Positions 34,981 to 42,142 of a stretch of DNA of 64,000 nucleotides are shown here, piece by piece. The stretch comes from an uncultured Lachnospiraceae bacterium (GTDB taxonomy: Bacteria > Bacillota > Clostridia > Lachnospirales > Lachnospiraceae): the NCBI GenBank assembly GCA_948441955.1, contig CAOJQZ010000002.1, positions 40,902 through 104,901 of the forward strand, given 5' to 3'. Numbering within the stretch: position 1 is the first letter of the stretch; each line of letters begins with the position of its first letter. The notes beneath the pieces are model-generated. The model searched no databases and had not been told where the DNA came from. It saw only the letters and a program-made list of their open reading frames with translations. The position numbers and the translations under genes are program-made.

Positions 34981-37059
34981 TTATTCTGTGGGAGCACTCA
35001 CCCGGAACCGGAGCTCCGCCTTAAAAAGATCCGCTTCTGTTTCGATTAGAAACCTCCCCTTCTGAAGCTCTGTAAAGCTCTTTGCAATGGCCAGACCAAG
35101 CCCTGAACCATCGGTATTTCTGGATGCATCCCCCCGGACAAACCGCTCGGTAATCTCCTCCGGATTGAAGGTGAGTTCTGTAGCTGAAATGTTCTTAATC
35201 CGGACAACAGCCTCCTCCCCTTCCCTTACAATCTCTACATATGCTCTCGTACGAGGCATTGCATACTTAGATATATTTACAAGAAGATTTTCAAAAATCC
35301 GGTAGGTCTTCTGACTGTCAAGAGGCACTAAAAGTTTCTCCTCCGGACAGCTTACTCTGAAATCCACTTCTGTCTCTTTAAATTTATCCTCAAGCTCCAG
35401 CTTTACCTGTTTAAATAAATTTACAATATCTACCTCCATAATATCAAGGGTAATATTATTACTGCTTACCTTGCTGATCTCAAACAAATCTTCGATCAGC
35501 GCCTTAAGACGGAGTGATTTCCTCTCAAGAACAGCAATATAGTCCTTTCTCTTCTCCTCTTCCTTTTCCTCTTTCAGCAGATTAACATAAGTAATGATCG
35601 CTGTAAGAGGCGTTTTCAGGTCATGAGAAACATTTGTAATCAGCTCCGTTTTCATCCGCTGACTCTTTACCTCTTCCGCAACCGCCTTCTTAAAGCCTGT
35701 CTGTATCTTTGCAATCTCTGTGCGGAACGGAGTGAATATGCCCAGATCCTCTACAATCTCCACATCCAGATTACCCTCGGCAATCTGATTTGTCGCCTTT
35801 AAGAGTATCCGGTATTTTTCCTGCAGATCATTATAATATTTCCGCAGAATAAAGAATAAAATAACCGAATATATGGTCAATGCCATAATCCCGTACACCC
35901 ACATCGTACATACAATCGTCAGAATCACAAAATTGCATGCCAGAATTTTTAGAATCGCTTTATTGCTCTTTTCAGAAAAATCAATCTGCTCCAATGAATG
36001 ATAAATTCCAGATATCCCTCTCTTCGCGCTGCTTTTTACCACACTCCATATACGTTTTACATATTTCCAGGAAGGATTAAGAATTGTCCTCTCCTTCATA
36101 TACCGCTTTGGTCCCAGCACATAAATCTGTCTTAAACATGCAGATACCCAGTAGGTCACTGCAAAAGCCACAATCAGCGCTTCCCTGCCAAATCTGCTTT
36201 GAAATACAAGCTCCCGAAAGTATTCCTGTGTAATACCAAAGACACTTACTGCCACAATCAGAACCACCTCCAGCGGTGTCTGGAATATTTTTTCATTTCC
36301 AGTCCTGAAAGAAGAAAATTTAGGGTAAACCCACGCCATTACTGCAACAAAAACCATAAAGATAAGCAGCTGATTCATGATGGTGTCTGGAATATGCATA
36401 AGCTGATATTCATCAAAATACCGGACATCTATATATTTTTCCAAATTCTCCTGTGTCATAGCATAATAGTAGGTTCTGTTTTGCGGCCTTAAGAATCCAA
36501 AATCCTCTCCGCTCTCCGTAAACTGCTCCCACTCATGCTCCGAATTTCCAAATATCCTTCTTAAAGCTACGCTTTGTTCCTCTTCGTATTCGCCGTAAAT
36601 TCTTTCAATATCCGGATTCCCATTTTCATCATAGGTCACAATAAGCCCAAGCGCGTAGGAAGCTATATTCTGTCTTGTAAGAGTGCGTTCCGTATTTGCC
36701 GTACTTCCGTCTACCGCTTCCCCCTTTTCGTCCTCTACCCGGTAATCAAGATAAGGATAGAGCGCCTCATATTCTGCGTTTATATACGGAAAATAATCAC
36801 AAAGAATAAGCTTTGCTTCAGCTACATCCACATCCTCACGGTCTTTTTCCGTATTATAGAGAATAAAGCCAAGCTCAATAAAATTCTCCAGAAAATCCTC
36901 AGAAGTCAGAATGCTTTCCTGTATCTGCTCCTTCTCCATCCAGATATTCTGATAATATGCTCTGCATTGATCCATCATATAGAACCCTGGCATTACGATT
37001 GTGCAAATTATGATCACGACCGCCAGTCTATGCCTGTTTTTCAATTTTGTATCCAACAC
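34981..37059 (-). CDS. Membrane sensor histidine kinase
   Basis: A 692-residue kinase. There is one helix at the N terminus (LAVVIIICTIVMPGFYM), an extracellular region of about 200 residues as sensor, then several helices between about 230 and 400, a HAMP-like linker (LKATNQIAEGNLDVEIV), the phospho-His domain (ITNVSHDLKTPLTAIITYV) and the ATPase domain (FENLLVNISKYAMPRTRAYV, then DGSGLGLAIAKSFTELQ). Domain order is complete. The start is a TTG (37059) overlapping the regulator gene by 32 bases; another TTG lies five codons later. It pairs with the OmpR-type regulator upstream. The large sensor domain is unlike any I can name, so the signal is unknown. Confidence 0.92.
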   Translation of the reverse strand: MLDTKLKNRHRLAVVIIICTIVMPGFYMMDQCRAYYQNIWMEKEQIQESILTSEDFLENFIELGFILYNTEKDREDVDVAEAKLILCDYFPYINAEYEALYPYLDYRVEDEKGEAVDGSTANTERTLTRQNIASYALGLIVTYDENGNPDIERIYGEYEEEQSVALRRIFGNSEHEWEQFTESGEDFGFLRPQNRTYYYAMTQENLEKYIDVRYFDEYQLMHIPDTIMNQLLIFMVFVAVMAWVYPKFSSFRTGNEKIFQTPLEVVLIVAVSVFGITQEYFRELVFQSRFGREALIVAFAVTYWVSACLRQIYVLGPKRYMKERTILNPSWKYVKRIWSVVKSSAKRGISGIYHSLEQIDFSEKSNKAILKILACNFVILTIVCTMWVYGIMALTIYSVILFFILRKYYNDLQEKYRILLKATNQIAEGNLDVEIVEDLGIFTPFRTEIAKIQTGFKKAVAEEVKSQRMKTELITNVSHDLKTPLTAIITYVNLLKEEKEEEKRKDYIAVLERKSLRLKALIEDLFEISKVSSNNITLDIMEVDIVNLFKQVKLELEDKFKETEVDFRVSCPEEKLLVPLDSQKTYRIFENLLVNISKYAMPRTRAYVEIVREGEEAVVRIKNISATELTFNPEEITERFVRGDASRNTDGSGLGLAIAKSFTELQKGRFLIETEADLFKAELRFRVSAPTE

Positions 37060-37735
37060 CCCACACCACCTTCAAATATTTCGGTTCCTTTGGATTGATT
37101 TCAATCTTTTCCCTGATATTCCGTACATGTACCATAATCGTATCCGTACTGACTGCGCGTTCATTCCACACCCGCTCATAGATCTCCTCTGCCGAAAACA
37201 CCCTTCCGGGATTCTTAATCAAGAGAAGTAAAATCCTATACTCCGTGGGAGTCACCGTCACCGCTTCGCCGTCAACGGTAACCTCAACCGTATCCTCATT
37301 GATCTCCAAACCTCCGATGGTATAAATATTGGAGGCCTTCTCCGTATTTCCAAGCTTTTCTAAGAATTTTCCATATCTTCTAAGCTGGGAATTGACCCGT
37401 GCAAGAAGCTCCATCGGAGTAAAGGGCTTTGTCACATAATCGTCCGCCCCCATATTAAGTCCCATAATCTTATCCACCTCTTCTGACTTTGCGGATAAAA
37501 ATATAACCGGGAAGTCATACTTTTCCCGAAGCTTAATGGTCATGGCAATCCCGTCCATACGAGGCATCATTACATCTACAATTGCCAGATGTATCTCCTC
37601 CTCTTCTATCACCTTAAGCCCCTCTATACCATCAGATGCCTGGAATACCACATATCCCTGACTTTTCAGATAGATTTCCACACCCTCTCTTATTTCCTTA
37701 TCATCCTCCACAATTAAGACATGATTAACTTCCAC
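37028..37735 (-). CDS. OmpR-family response regulator
   Basis: A 235-residue DNA-binding regulator. The receiver has the acidic pair in VLIVEDDKEIREG, the phospho-Asp in LAIVDVMMPRMDG and the conserved Lys in ADDYVTKPFTPMELLARV. The C-terminal winged helix has LTPTEYR-like VTPTEYRILLLLIKNPGRVF and VHVRNIREKIE. I start at GTG (VEVNHVLIV) with AAGGAGGGG eight bases upstream; the longer frame uses a TTG without a site. It overlaps and should be activated by the sensor kinase that follows. The closest general type is VanR/PhoB. A palindromic repeat lies just beyond its upstream end, in the gap to the next gene. Confidence 0.94.
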   Translation of the reverse strand: MEVNHVLIVEDDKEIREGVEIYLKSQGYVVFQASDGIEGLKVIEEEEIHLAIVDVMMPRMDGIAMTIKLREKYDFPVIFLSAKSEEVDKIMGLNMGADDYVTKPFTPMELLARVNSQLRRYGKFLEKLGNTEKASNIYTIGGLEINEDTVEVTVDGEAVTVTPTEYRILLLLIKNPGRVFSAEEIYERVWNERAVSTDTIMVHVRNIREKIEINPKEPKYLKVVWGVGYKIEKQA

Positions 37736-37819
37736 TTTTGTCCCCTCCTTTGTTAGCATTAGTATATCCGGCAAATCTTAAGACAGCCCGCGTGAAAAAC
37801 AAAAGATTTTCTAAAGTTT

Positions 37820-37883
37820 GGGACGTAGTAAAATTAATTTTACTACGTCCCAGATTCAATTTACCGTGTCCCAGATTCAATTT
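37820..37883. repeat. Palindromic repeat element, copy 2
   Basis: A perfect 32-base palindrome (arms 37820-37835 and 37836-37851) begins GGGACGTAGTA and ends TACTACGTCCC, as in copy 1 at 11834 but with a different AT-rich centre. It is followed by two direct copies of GTCCCAGATTCAATTT (37847-37862 and 37868-37883), 21 bases apart. The second ends directly at the stop codon of the Ldh_2-type gene. Both copies of the family sit at the 3' end of a minus-strand gene. Confidence 0.8.
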
Positions 37884-38996
37884 TCATTCGAACGAAAACC
37901 GAAACTGGGTAAGCCCCAGCTCATCCCGAATCTTGATAAACTCCTTTTGAACGGCTTCTCCTACCGGAACCCCTTTATCTTTACGAAACTTCCATATCTC
38001 GTACTCTTTTTCTCCCGCTGTGTAAATCCGTTCCTGCCCCGGCGCCTTTTTCGATGCGCGGAGCTGCCTTAATATCTCTCCAGCCGTCTTTTTAAAGCTC
38101 TCTGCCCCCATAAAGGCCTCTGTATCAATGGCAATGAAAAAATGGCCCAGAGGATACGGTATCTTATTTCCCTGTGCATCCTTTCCGGACAGCATATGTA
38201 AAAAACTTCCCGCCTGTAAAGCCGCTGAGAGGATCTCCACTACTGTCGCATATCCATATCCCTTATAGCCCGCCATCTCTTCCCCAATTCCCCCAAGAGG
38301 TGCCAGCGCCGCTTTCCCCGTATTCAAATCCTCAAGTATCTGTTCGCTGTCTGTGAGGGCCTGCCCGTCATTCCCGATAACCATGCCGGCCGGCGTCTTC
38401 ATACCGTTTCTTGCATAAAACTCGATCTTGCCCCGCTGTGAAATAGATGTCGCACAATCAAGAACAAACGGAAATTCTTCGTCTGTAGGAAGTCCAAACG
38501 TAATAGGATTCGTTCCCAGCATATTTTCTACTCCGAAAGTAGGTGCAATAGACGGCCTTGCGTTGGTTCCTGTAATACCGATCATGTTATTCTTCGTACA
38601 CATAGTTGCATAATATCCGGCAATTCCATAATGTGTAGAATTACGGACCGCCACCATTCCCATTCCGTATTCTTCCGCTTTATCAATGGCAAGCTGCATC
38701 GCCCTTGTTCCAATTACCATGCCGATACTGTTATGTCCGTCTACAACAGCTGTAGTGGGAGTTTCTTTCACTATCTCATACTTTGTTTCCGGATTTAAAA
38801 TACCCTCCTTGATTCTGTCAATATAAATCGGTTTAAACCGGTTACAGCCATGACTTTCTATCCCTCTCCTGTCGCTTTCAAGAAGTACCTCAGCACAAAC
38901 TTCTGCATCTTCTTTTGATACGCCGTATTTTTCAAAAACTGCCGTCATAAAATCCCCGGCCAGCTCCCATTCTACAAAAGGTCTTGTTTCCTTCAT
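37884..38996 (-). CDS. Ldh_2 family (malate/L-lactate type) dehydrogenase
   Basis: A 370-residue NAD(P)-dependent oxidoreductase of the malate/L-sulfolactate/ureidoglycolate dehydrogenase family, which has a fold unlike the usual lactate dehydrogenases. Typical parts are LLESDRRGIESHGCNRF near the N terminus, VDGHNSIGMVIGTRAMQLAI, RNSTHYGIAGYYA with the catalytic His, GTNARPSIAPTFG and ENMLGTNPITFGLP. I start at MKETRPF, with GGAGG nine bases upstream. It follows the GNAT gene by 20 bases, in line with ispF. The substrate is uncertain. The stop codon abuts the palindromic repeat. Confidence 0.92.
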   Translation of the reverse strand: MKETRPFVEWELAGDFMTAVFEKYGVSKEDAEVCAEVLLESDRRGIESHGCNRFKPIYIDRIKEGILNPETKYEIVKETPTTAVVDGHNSIGMVIGTRAMQLAIDKAEEYGMGMVAVRNSTHYGIAGYYATMCTKNNMIGITGTNARPSIAPTFGVENMLGTNPITFGLPTDEEFPFVLDCATSISQRGKIEFYARNGMKTPAGMVIGNDGQALTDSEQILEDLNTGKAALAPLGGIGEEMAGYKGYGYATVVEILSAALQAGSFLHMLSGKDAQGNKIPYPLGHFFIAIDTEAFMGAESFKKTAGEILRQLRASKKAPGQERIYTAGEKEYEIWKFRKDKGVPVGEAVQKEFIKIRDELGLTQFRFSFE

Positions 38997-39016
38997 TTCT
39001 TTATTCCTCCCGCGCA

Positions 39017-40039
39017 CTATACAGCCTCATTCAAAAAAATATGTGATAAAGGCACTATTTTTTCTAACTCTTCTTTTAATCGTACAGACATCTCTACCCC
39101 CTCTTCATAACAAATCTCCTCCACGCTCTTTGCGCCAAAAAGAAAGCTGGAAAGGGCCCCAATTGTTAACTGTCCTTCACTGTTTTCCGGACGCCCTTCC
39201 ATAAGCGTCACTCCCGAAAACTCAGTGCCGGTAATCATAAAACATTTATTATTTCCGCTAATTACTGGATCTGTTACAGTAAAGCATGCCGCTGTCAGCT
39301 CCTTAAGCCCCATAGACATCAGCATCCTTCTTACGTCTACAATCCGAACCATAATTTTTGCCGGAGCCTGCTTCTCTTCTGTATATTCTGTATCATAAAT
39401 ACAATAATCCACAATTTTCCTGTTCTTCCTGAACAGATAAAGTTTCCCGCCGTCGCTTGAAATCTCCTTTAAAAGCCTTACATAATAAGGCGCGCTGCGC
39501 TTCGCATACACCTGATACTTAGCAGACAGATAATCTTCCGCCGTGTGTGCAAGTTCCAAAGCATTCTCTGCTTCTGCCTGAATTACTTCCATTCCCTCTT
39601 TTGCGGCCGCTTTAAAAATTGCTTCCTCACTTCCGCATATCTTCCGTTTCTGTTCATAAACAGTCCTGAAATCATACGGCAGATAAATCTTCTCAGCCGC
39701 CGGCATCAAAAAGGTAAACGGCTGTCCTTCTTCATACATAGCGCAAAGGGCAGTCCTTAAAAGCGCTGCCATAAATCCCCGCTTTCTGTATTCCCTTCTT
39801 GTTGCCACTGCTACAATATAATTTACAGGCTTTTCCGCCTGATTTACCATCAGGATATACGGATTCAAGTGCAGCATCGCCTGTATGCTTCCATCCTCAC
39901 ATATAGTATAAATCTGATTATCCTTTATCTTTTCTGTATAATAGTAATCTACAAAGGAAGAACTATCCTCAAAAAAAACCGCCTCATACAGCCCTCTCGT
40001 ATCTATATGCTCTTCCTTTTCAAGCCTGCGGATTTCCAT
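39017..40039 (-). CDS. GNAT acetyltransferase, Eis-like
   Basis: A 340-residue protein with an N-terminal GNAT domain (acetyl-CoA loop in VATRREYRKRGFMAALLRTA), a second degenerate GNAT-like part and a C-terminal sterol-carrier-like domain (FTVTDPVISGNNKCFMITG, then LTIGALSSFLFGAKSVEEI). This order matches Eis-type N-acetyltransferases, which modify aminoglycosides or protein lysines in some bacteria. I start at the ATG for MEIRRLEKE, preceded by GGGGAG, one base after the ispF stop. The target is unknown; calling it a resistance gene would go beyond the evidence. Confidence 0.88.
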   Translation of the reverse strand: MEIRRLEKEEHIDTRGLYEAVFFEDSSSFVDYYYTEKIKDNQIYTICEDGSIQAMLHLNPYILMVNQAEKPVNYIVAVATRREYRKRGFMAALLRTALCAMYEEGQPFTFLMPAAEKIYLPYDFRTVYEQKRKICGSEEAIFKAAAKEGMEVIQAEAENALELAHTAEDYLSAKYQVYAKRSAPYYVRLLKEISSDGGKLYLFRKNRKIVDYCIYDTEYTEEKQAPAKIMVRIVDVRRMLMSMGLKELTAACFTVTDPVISGNNKCFMITGTEFSGVTLMEGRPENSEGQLTIGALSSFLFGAKSVEEICYEEGVEMSVRLKEELEKIVPLSHIFLNEAV

Positions 40040-40040
40040 C

Positions 40041-40592
40041 TCATTCTCCCCTGTGAGGACAACCGCAGCAGCCAAAACATCCGTCCTCTTCGTTAGTTCC
40101 TGCTATATAGCTGTAATTTTCAACCGTATCTAAGAGCGCCACTGCCTGCGAGGAAATTCCTTCTCCACATCCGGTAAATCCTAACCCCTCCTCTGTAGTC
40201 GCCTTTATGTTTATCTGATCTATTTCAATATGAAGTGCCTCCGCTACATTCTTTCGCATCTGTTCGATATAGGGCGCCATCTTCGGCTTCTGGGCAATAA
40301 TCGTAGCGTCAATATTCCCAATCACATAAAGTCTCCCGTCAACCATAGCGCCTACATGCTCCAGAAGCTTCAGACTCGATATCCCCTTATATTCCGGGGA
40401 TGTATCCGGAAAATGTCTTCCGATATCTCCAAGCGCCGCTGCTCCCAGAAGCGCATCCATAATGGCATGCAAAAGCACATCTGCATCAGAATGCCCTAAG
40501 AGTCCTTTTTCCCAGGGAATTTTTACTCCGCCTAAAATCAGATCTCTTCCCTCCGCCAGCCGGTGCACATCATATCCCATACCTATCCTCAT
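40041..40592 (-). CDS. ispF: 2-C-methyl-D-erythritol 2,4-cyclodiphosphate synthase with Cys-rich tail
   Basis: Fifth enzyme of the MEP isoprenoid pathway. The metal site is in [13 protein letters not shown] (Asp and His) and the following [20 protein letters not shown]; the substrate loop [15 protein letters not shown] and the C-terminal [16 protein letters not shown] are complete. Usual IspF proteins end about 157 residues in, near ALLDTV. This one goes on for some 26 residues, ending with [13 protein letters not shown], a cluster of four cysteines and a histidine that is not part of the family. The tail may bind metal or could be a fusion by stop-codon loss. It lies 42 bases after the receiver-alarmone synthetase gene and one base before the GNAT gene. 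Confidence 0.95.
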   Translation of the reverse strand: MRIGMGYDVHRLAEGRDLILGGVKIPWEKGLLGHSDADVLLHAIMDALLGAAALGDIGRHFPDTSPEYKGISSLKLLEHVGAMVDGRLYVIGNIDATIIAQKPKMAPYIEQMRKNVAEALHIEIDQINIKATTEEGLGFTGCGEGISSQAVALLDTVENYSYIAGTNEEDGCFGCCGCPHRGE

Positions 40593-40634
40593 TTATATCT
40601 CCCGCCTTTCCGTCCGGTAAACTGCCTGTATCCA

Positions 40635-41705
40635 TTATTCTCTGGATCTGTCTATCTTATTCCGAATATCCTGCATCTGATAATCCAGCTCCTCAATAGA
40701 GTCAGCGCATTGCTTCAGCTGCATAACAATCTCATCTGCATTATCCACATTTTTTTTATACTTTAATTTATGCTCCAGACTTGCCCAAAAATCCATAGCG
40801 ATTGTACGGAACTGTACCTCCGCCTTCACATGTACCTTCTTATTTGACAAATAAACCGGCACGCCTACGATAAGATGAAGACTACGGTAACCATTCGGCT
40901 TCGGATTCTTAATGTAATCCTTTTCTCTTAAAAGAATGATATCATCCTGTCTTGTAAAAAGCTTCGCCAGTCGGTAAATATCATCCGGAAAAGAACAGAT
41001 TACCCGCAGCCCCGCAACATCTGTCAGATTATCTCTGATACTTTCTACGGAAACCGGATATCCCTTTCGTTCTAATTTTTCATAAATGCTTGTGGATGAT
41101 TTTAATCTGCTTTTAATTGACTCAAAGGGATTCCTGTTATATTCCTGAGAAAACTCATAATTCAACACCTTGAGTCTTGTCTCCACTTCCATAATAGCTG
41201 CCTGATATTCCATCATAAGCTTATTAAAGGGCTTTGCCTGCTTTAACTTTTCTGCCTGCTTTTTAATAATCTGGGATTGTCTCTTTAAGGCCTCCTCCTG
41301 TTCTTCAATCTTCTGCTCCAGTTGATTTTTATAGGAGAACAGTTCCACCGCATTTTTTATTCTTTTTTTTACAAGAGAGCTTTCGAACGGCTTATGAATA
41401 AAATCCGAAACTCCAAGCTCGAAACACCGGGTTTCAATCTCAACGGAGTACTCGCCGCTTATAATAAGCACAGGAATCCATTTCATCCATCCTCGCTTCT
41501 TCATCTCACTGATCACTGTAAAGCCATCAAGCTTAGGCATATGTAAATCCAGCAAAATCGCCGATAGCTCTTTTTCATGCTCTTTTAGCTTCTTTAATGC
41601 CTCTTCTCCGTCCCCCGCCGTTAAAATGCTGTAGTCCCCGTTTAGTATATCTTCCAGCAATTCGCGGTTTAATGCCGCGTCGTCCACTACAAGTATCTTT
41701 TGCAT
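40635..41705 (-). CDS. Receiver domain fused to a (p)ppGpp synthetase
   Basis: A 356-residue two-domain protein. Residues 1-120 are a CheY-like receiver: acidic pair Asp8-Asp9 (ILVVDDAALN), phospho-Asp53 in ILLDLHMPKLDG, Ser83 and Lys105 in DFIHKPF. Residues 120-180 are a charged coiled coil. Residues 190-320 are a RelA/SpoT synthetase of the RelQ-like small alarmone synthetase type: RLKSSTSIYEKLERKG, NLTDVAGLRVIC with Asp229, DYIKNPKPNGYRSLHL with Tyr273, and EVQFRTIAMDFWASLEH with Glu296. All catalytic residues are kept; there is no hydrolase, TGS or ACT domain. So phosphorylation may switch alarmone synthesis. I start at MQKILVV with GGGGG five bases upstream. It heads the ispF-GNAT-dehydrogenase cluster. 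Confidence 0.93.
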   Translation of the reverse strand: MQKILVVDDAALNRELLEDILNGDYSILTAGDGEEALKKLKEHEKELSAILLDLHMPKLDGFTVISEMKKRGWMKWIPVLIISGEYSVEIETRCFELGVSDFIHKPFESSLVKKRIKNAVELFSYKNQLEQKIEEQEEALKRQSQIIKKQAEKLKQAKPFNKLMMEYQAAIMEVETRLKVLNYEFSQEYNRNPFESIKSRLKSSTSIYEKLERKGYPVSVESIRDNLTDVAGLRVICSFPDDIYRLAKLFTRQDDIILLREKDYIKNPKPNGYRSLHLIVGVPVYLSNKKVHVKAEVQFRTIAMDFWASLEHKLKYKKNVDNADEIVMQLKQCADSIEELDYQMQDIRNKIDRSRE

Positions 41706-41837
41706 ATTAGCCCCCTGTCCACTATCCCAAGTAAGCACTTTTTATCTGAATATCTTTACTTATTATAACAGTTATCCTACTATTTCTGCAACCATTCCGT
41801 CCAAAAAATCAAGGCCCTCCCAACAAGCGGAAATACA

Positions 41838-41862
41838 AAAAAGTCCGCGCCGCGGACTTTTT
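41838..41862. terminator. Terminator after tRNA-Met/tRNA-Val
   Basis: A near-perfect palindrome with AAAAAGTCCGCG facing CGCGGACTTTTT forms a hairpin with T runs on both strands. It lies just past the 3' end of the tRNA-Met gene and ends the tRNA transcript on the minus strand. Confidence 0.85.
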
Positions 41863-41875
41863 ATAAAAATATAAA

Positions 41876-41949
41876 TAGCGGGAACTGGATTTGAACCAGC
41901 GACACCACGGGTATGAACCGTGTGCTCTAGCCAACTGAGCTATCCCGCC
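41876..41949 (-). tRNA. tRNA-Met (CAT anticodon, elongator type)
   Basis: The minus strand folds as a 74-base tRNA: acceptor GGCGGGA/TCCCGCT with a G-U first pair and discriminator A, D-arm GCTCAGTTGGCTAGAGC, anticodon stem ACGG/CCGT with loop TTCATAC, and T-arm with GGTTCAAATCC. It closely resembles the elongator tRNA-Met of Bacillus, and lacks the unpaired first base and GGG/CCC anticodon stem expected for initiator tRNA. An isoleucine tRNA with lysidine cannot be fully excluded. Confidence 0.9.
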
Positions 41950-41964
41950 GTATTTTGTAATGTA

Positions 41965-42037
41965 TGGGACCAATAGGGCTCGAACCTATGACCCTCTGCT
42001 TGTAAGGCAGATGCTCTCCCAGCTGAGCTATGATCCC
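41965..42037 (-). tRNA. tRNA-Val (TAC anticodon)
   Basis: The minus strand folds as a 73-base tRNA: acceptor GGGATCA/TGGTCCC with one T-G pair, discriminator A, D-arm GCTCAGCTGGGAGAGC, anticodon stem TCTGC/GCAGA with loop CTTACAA giving TAC, and T-loop GGTTCGAGCCC. CCA is not encoded. It is transcribed ahead of tRNA-Met with 15 bases between them. Confidence 0.96.
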
Positions 42038-42142
42038 ATATCCGTGCAGTTCTCTATCTCAAACCTGCTCTGCCATTATACAATCATAATGGACCTGTTG
42101 TCAACAACTTTTTACAAATTTATAAATTTTTTTACAAAGATA

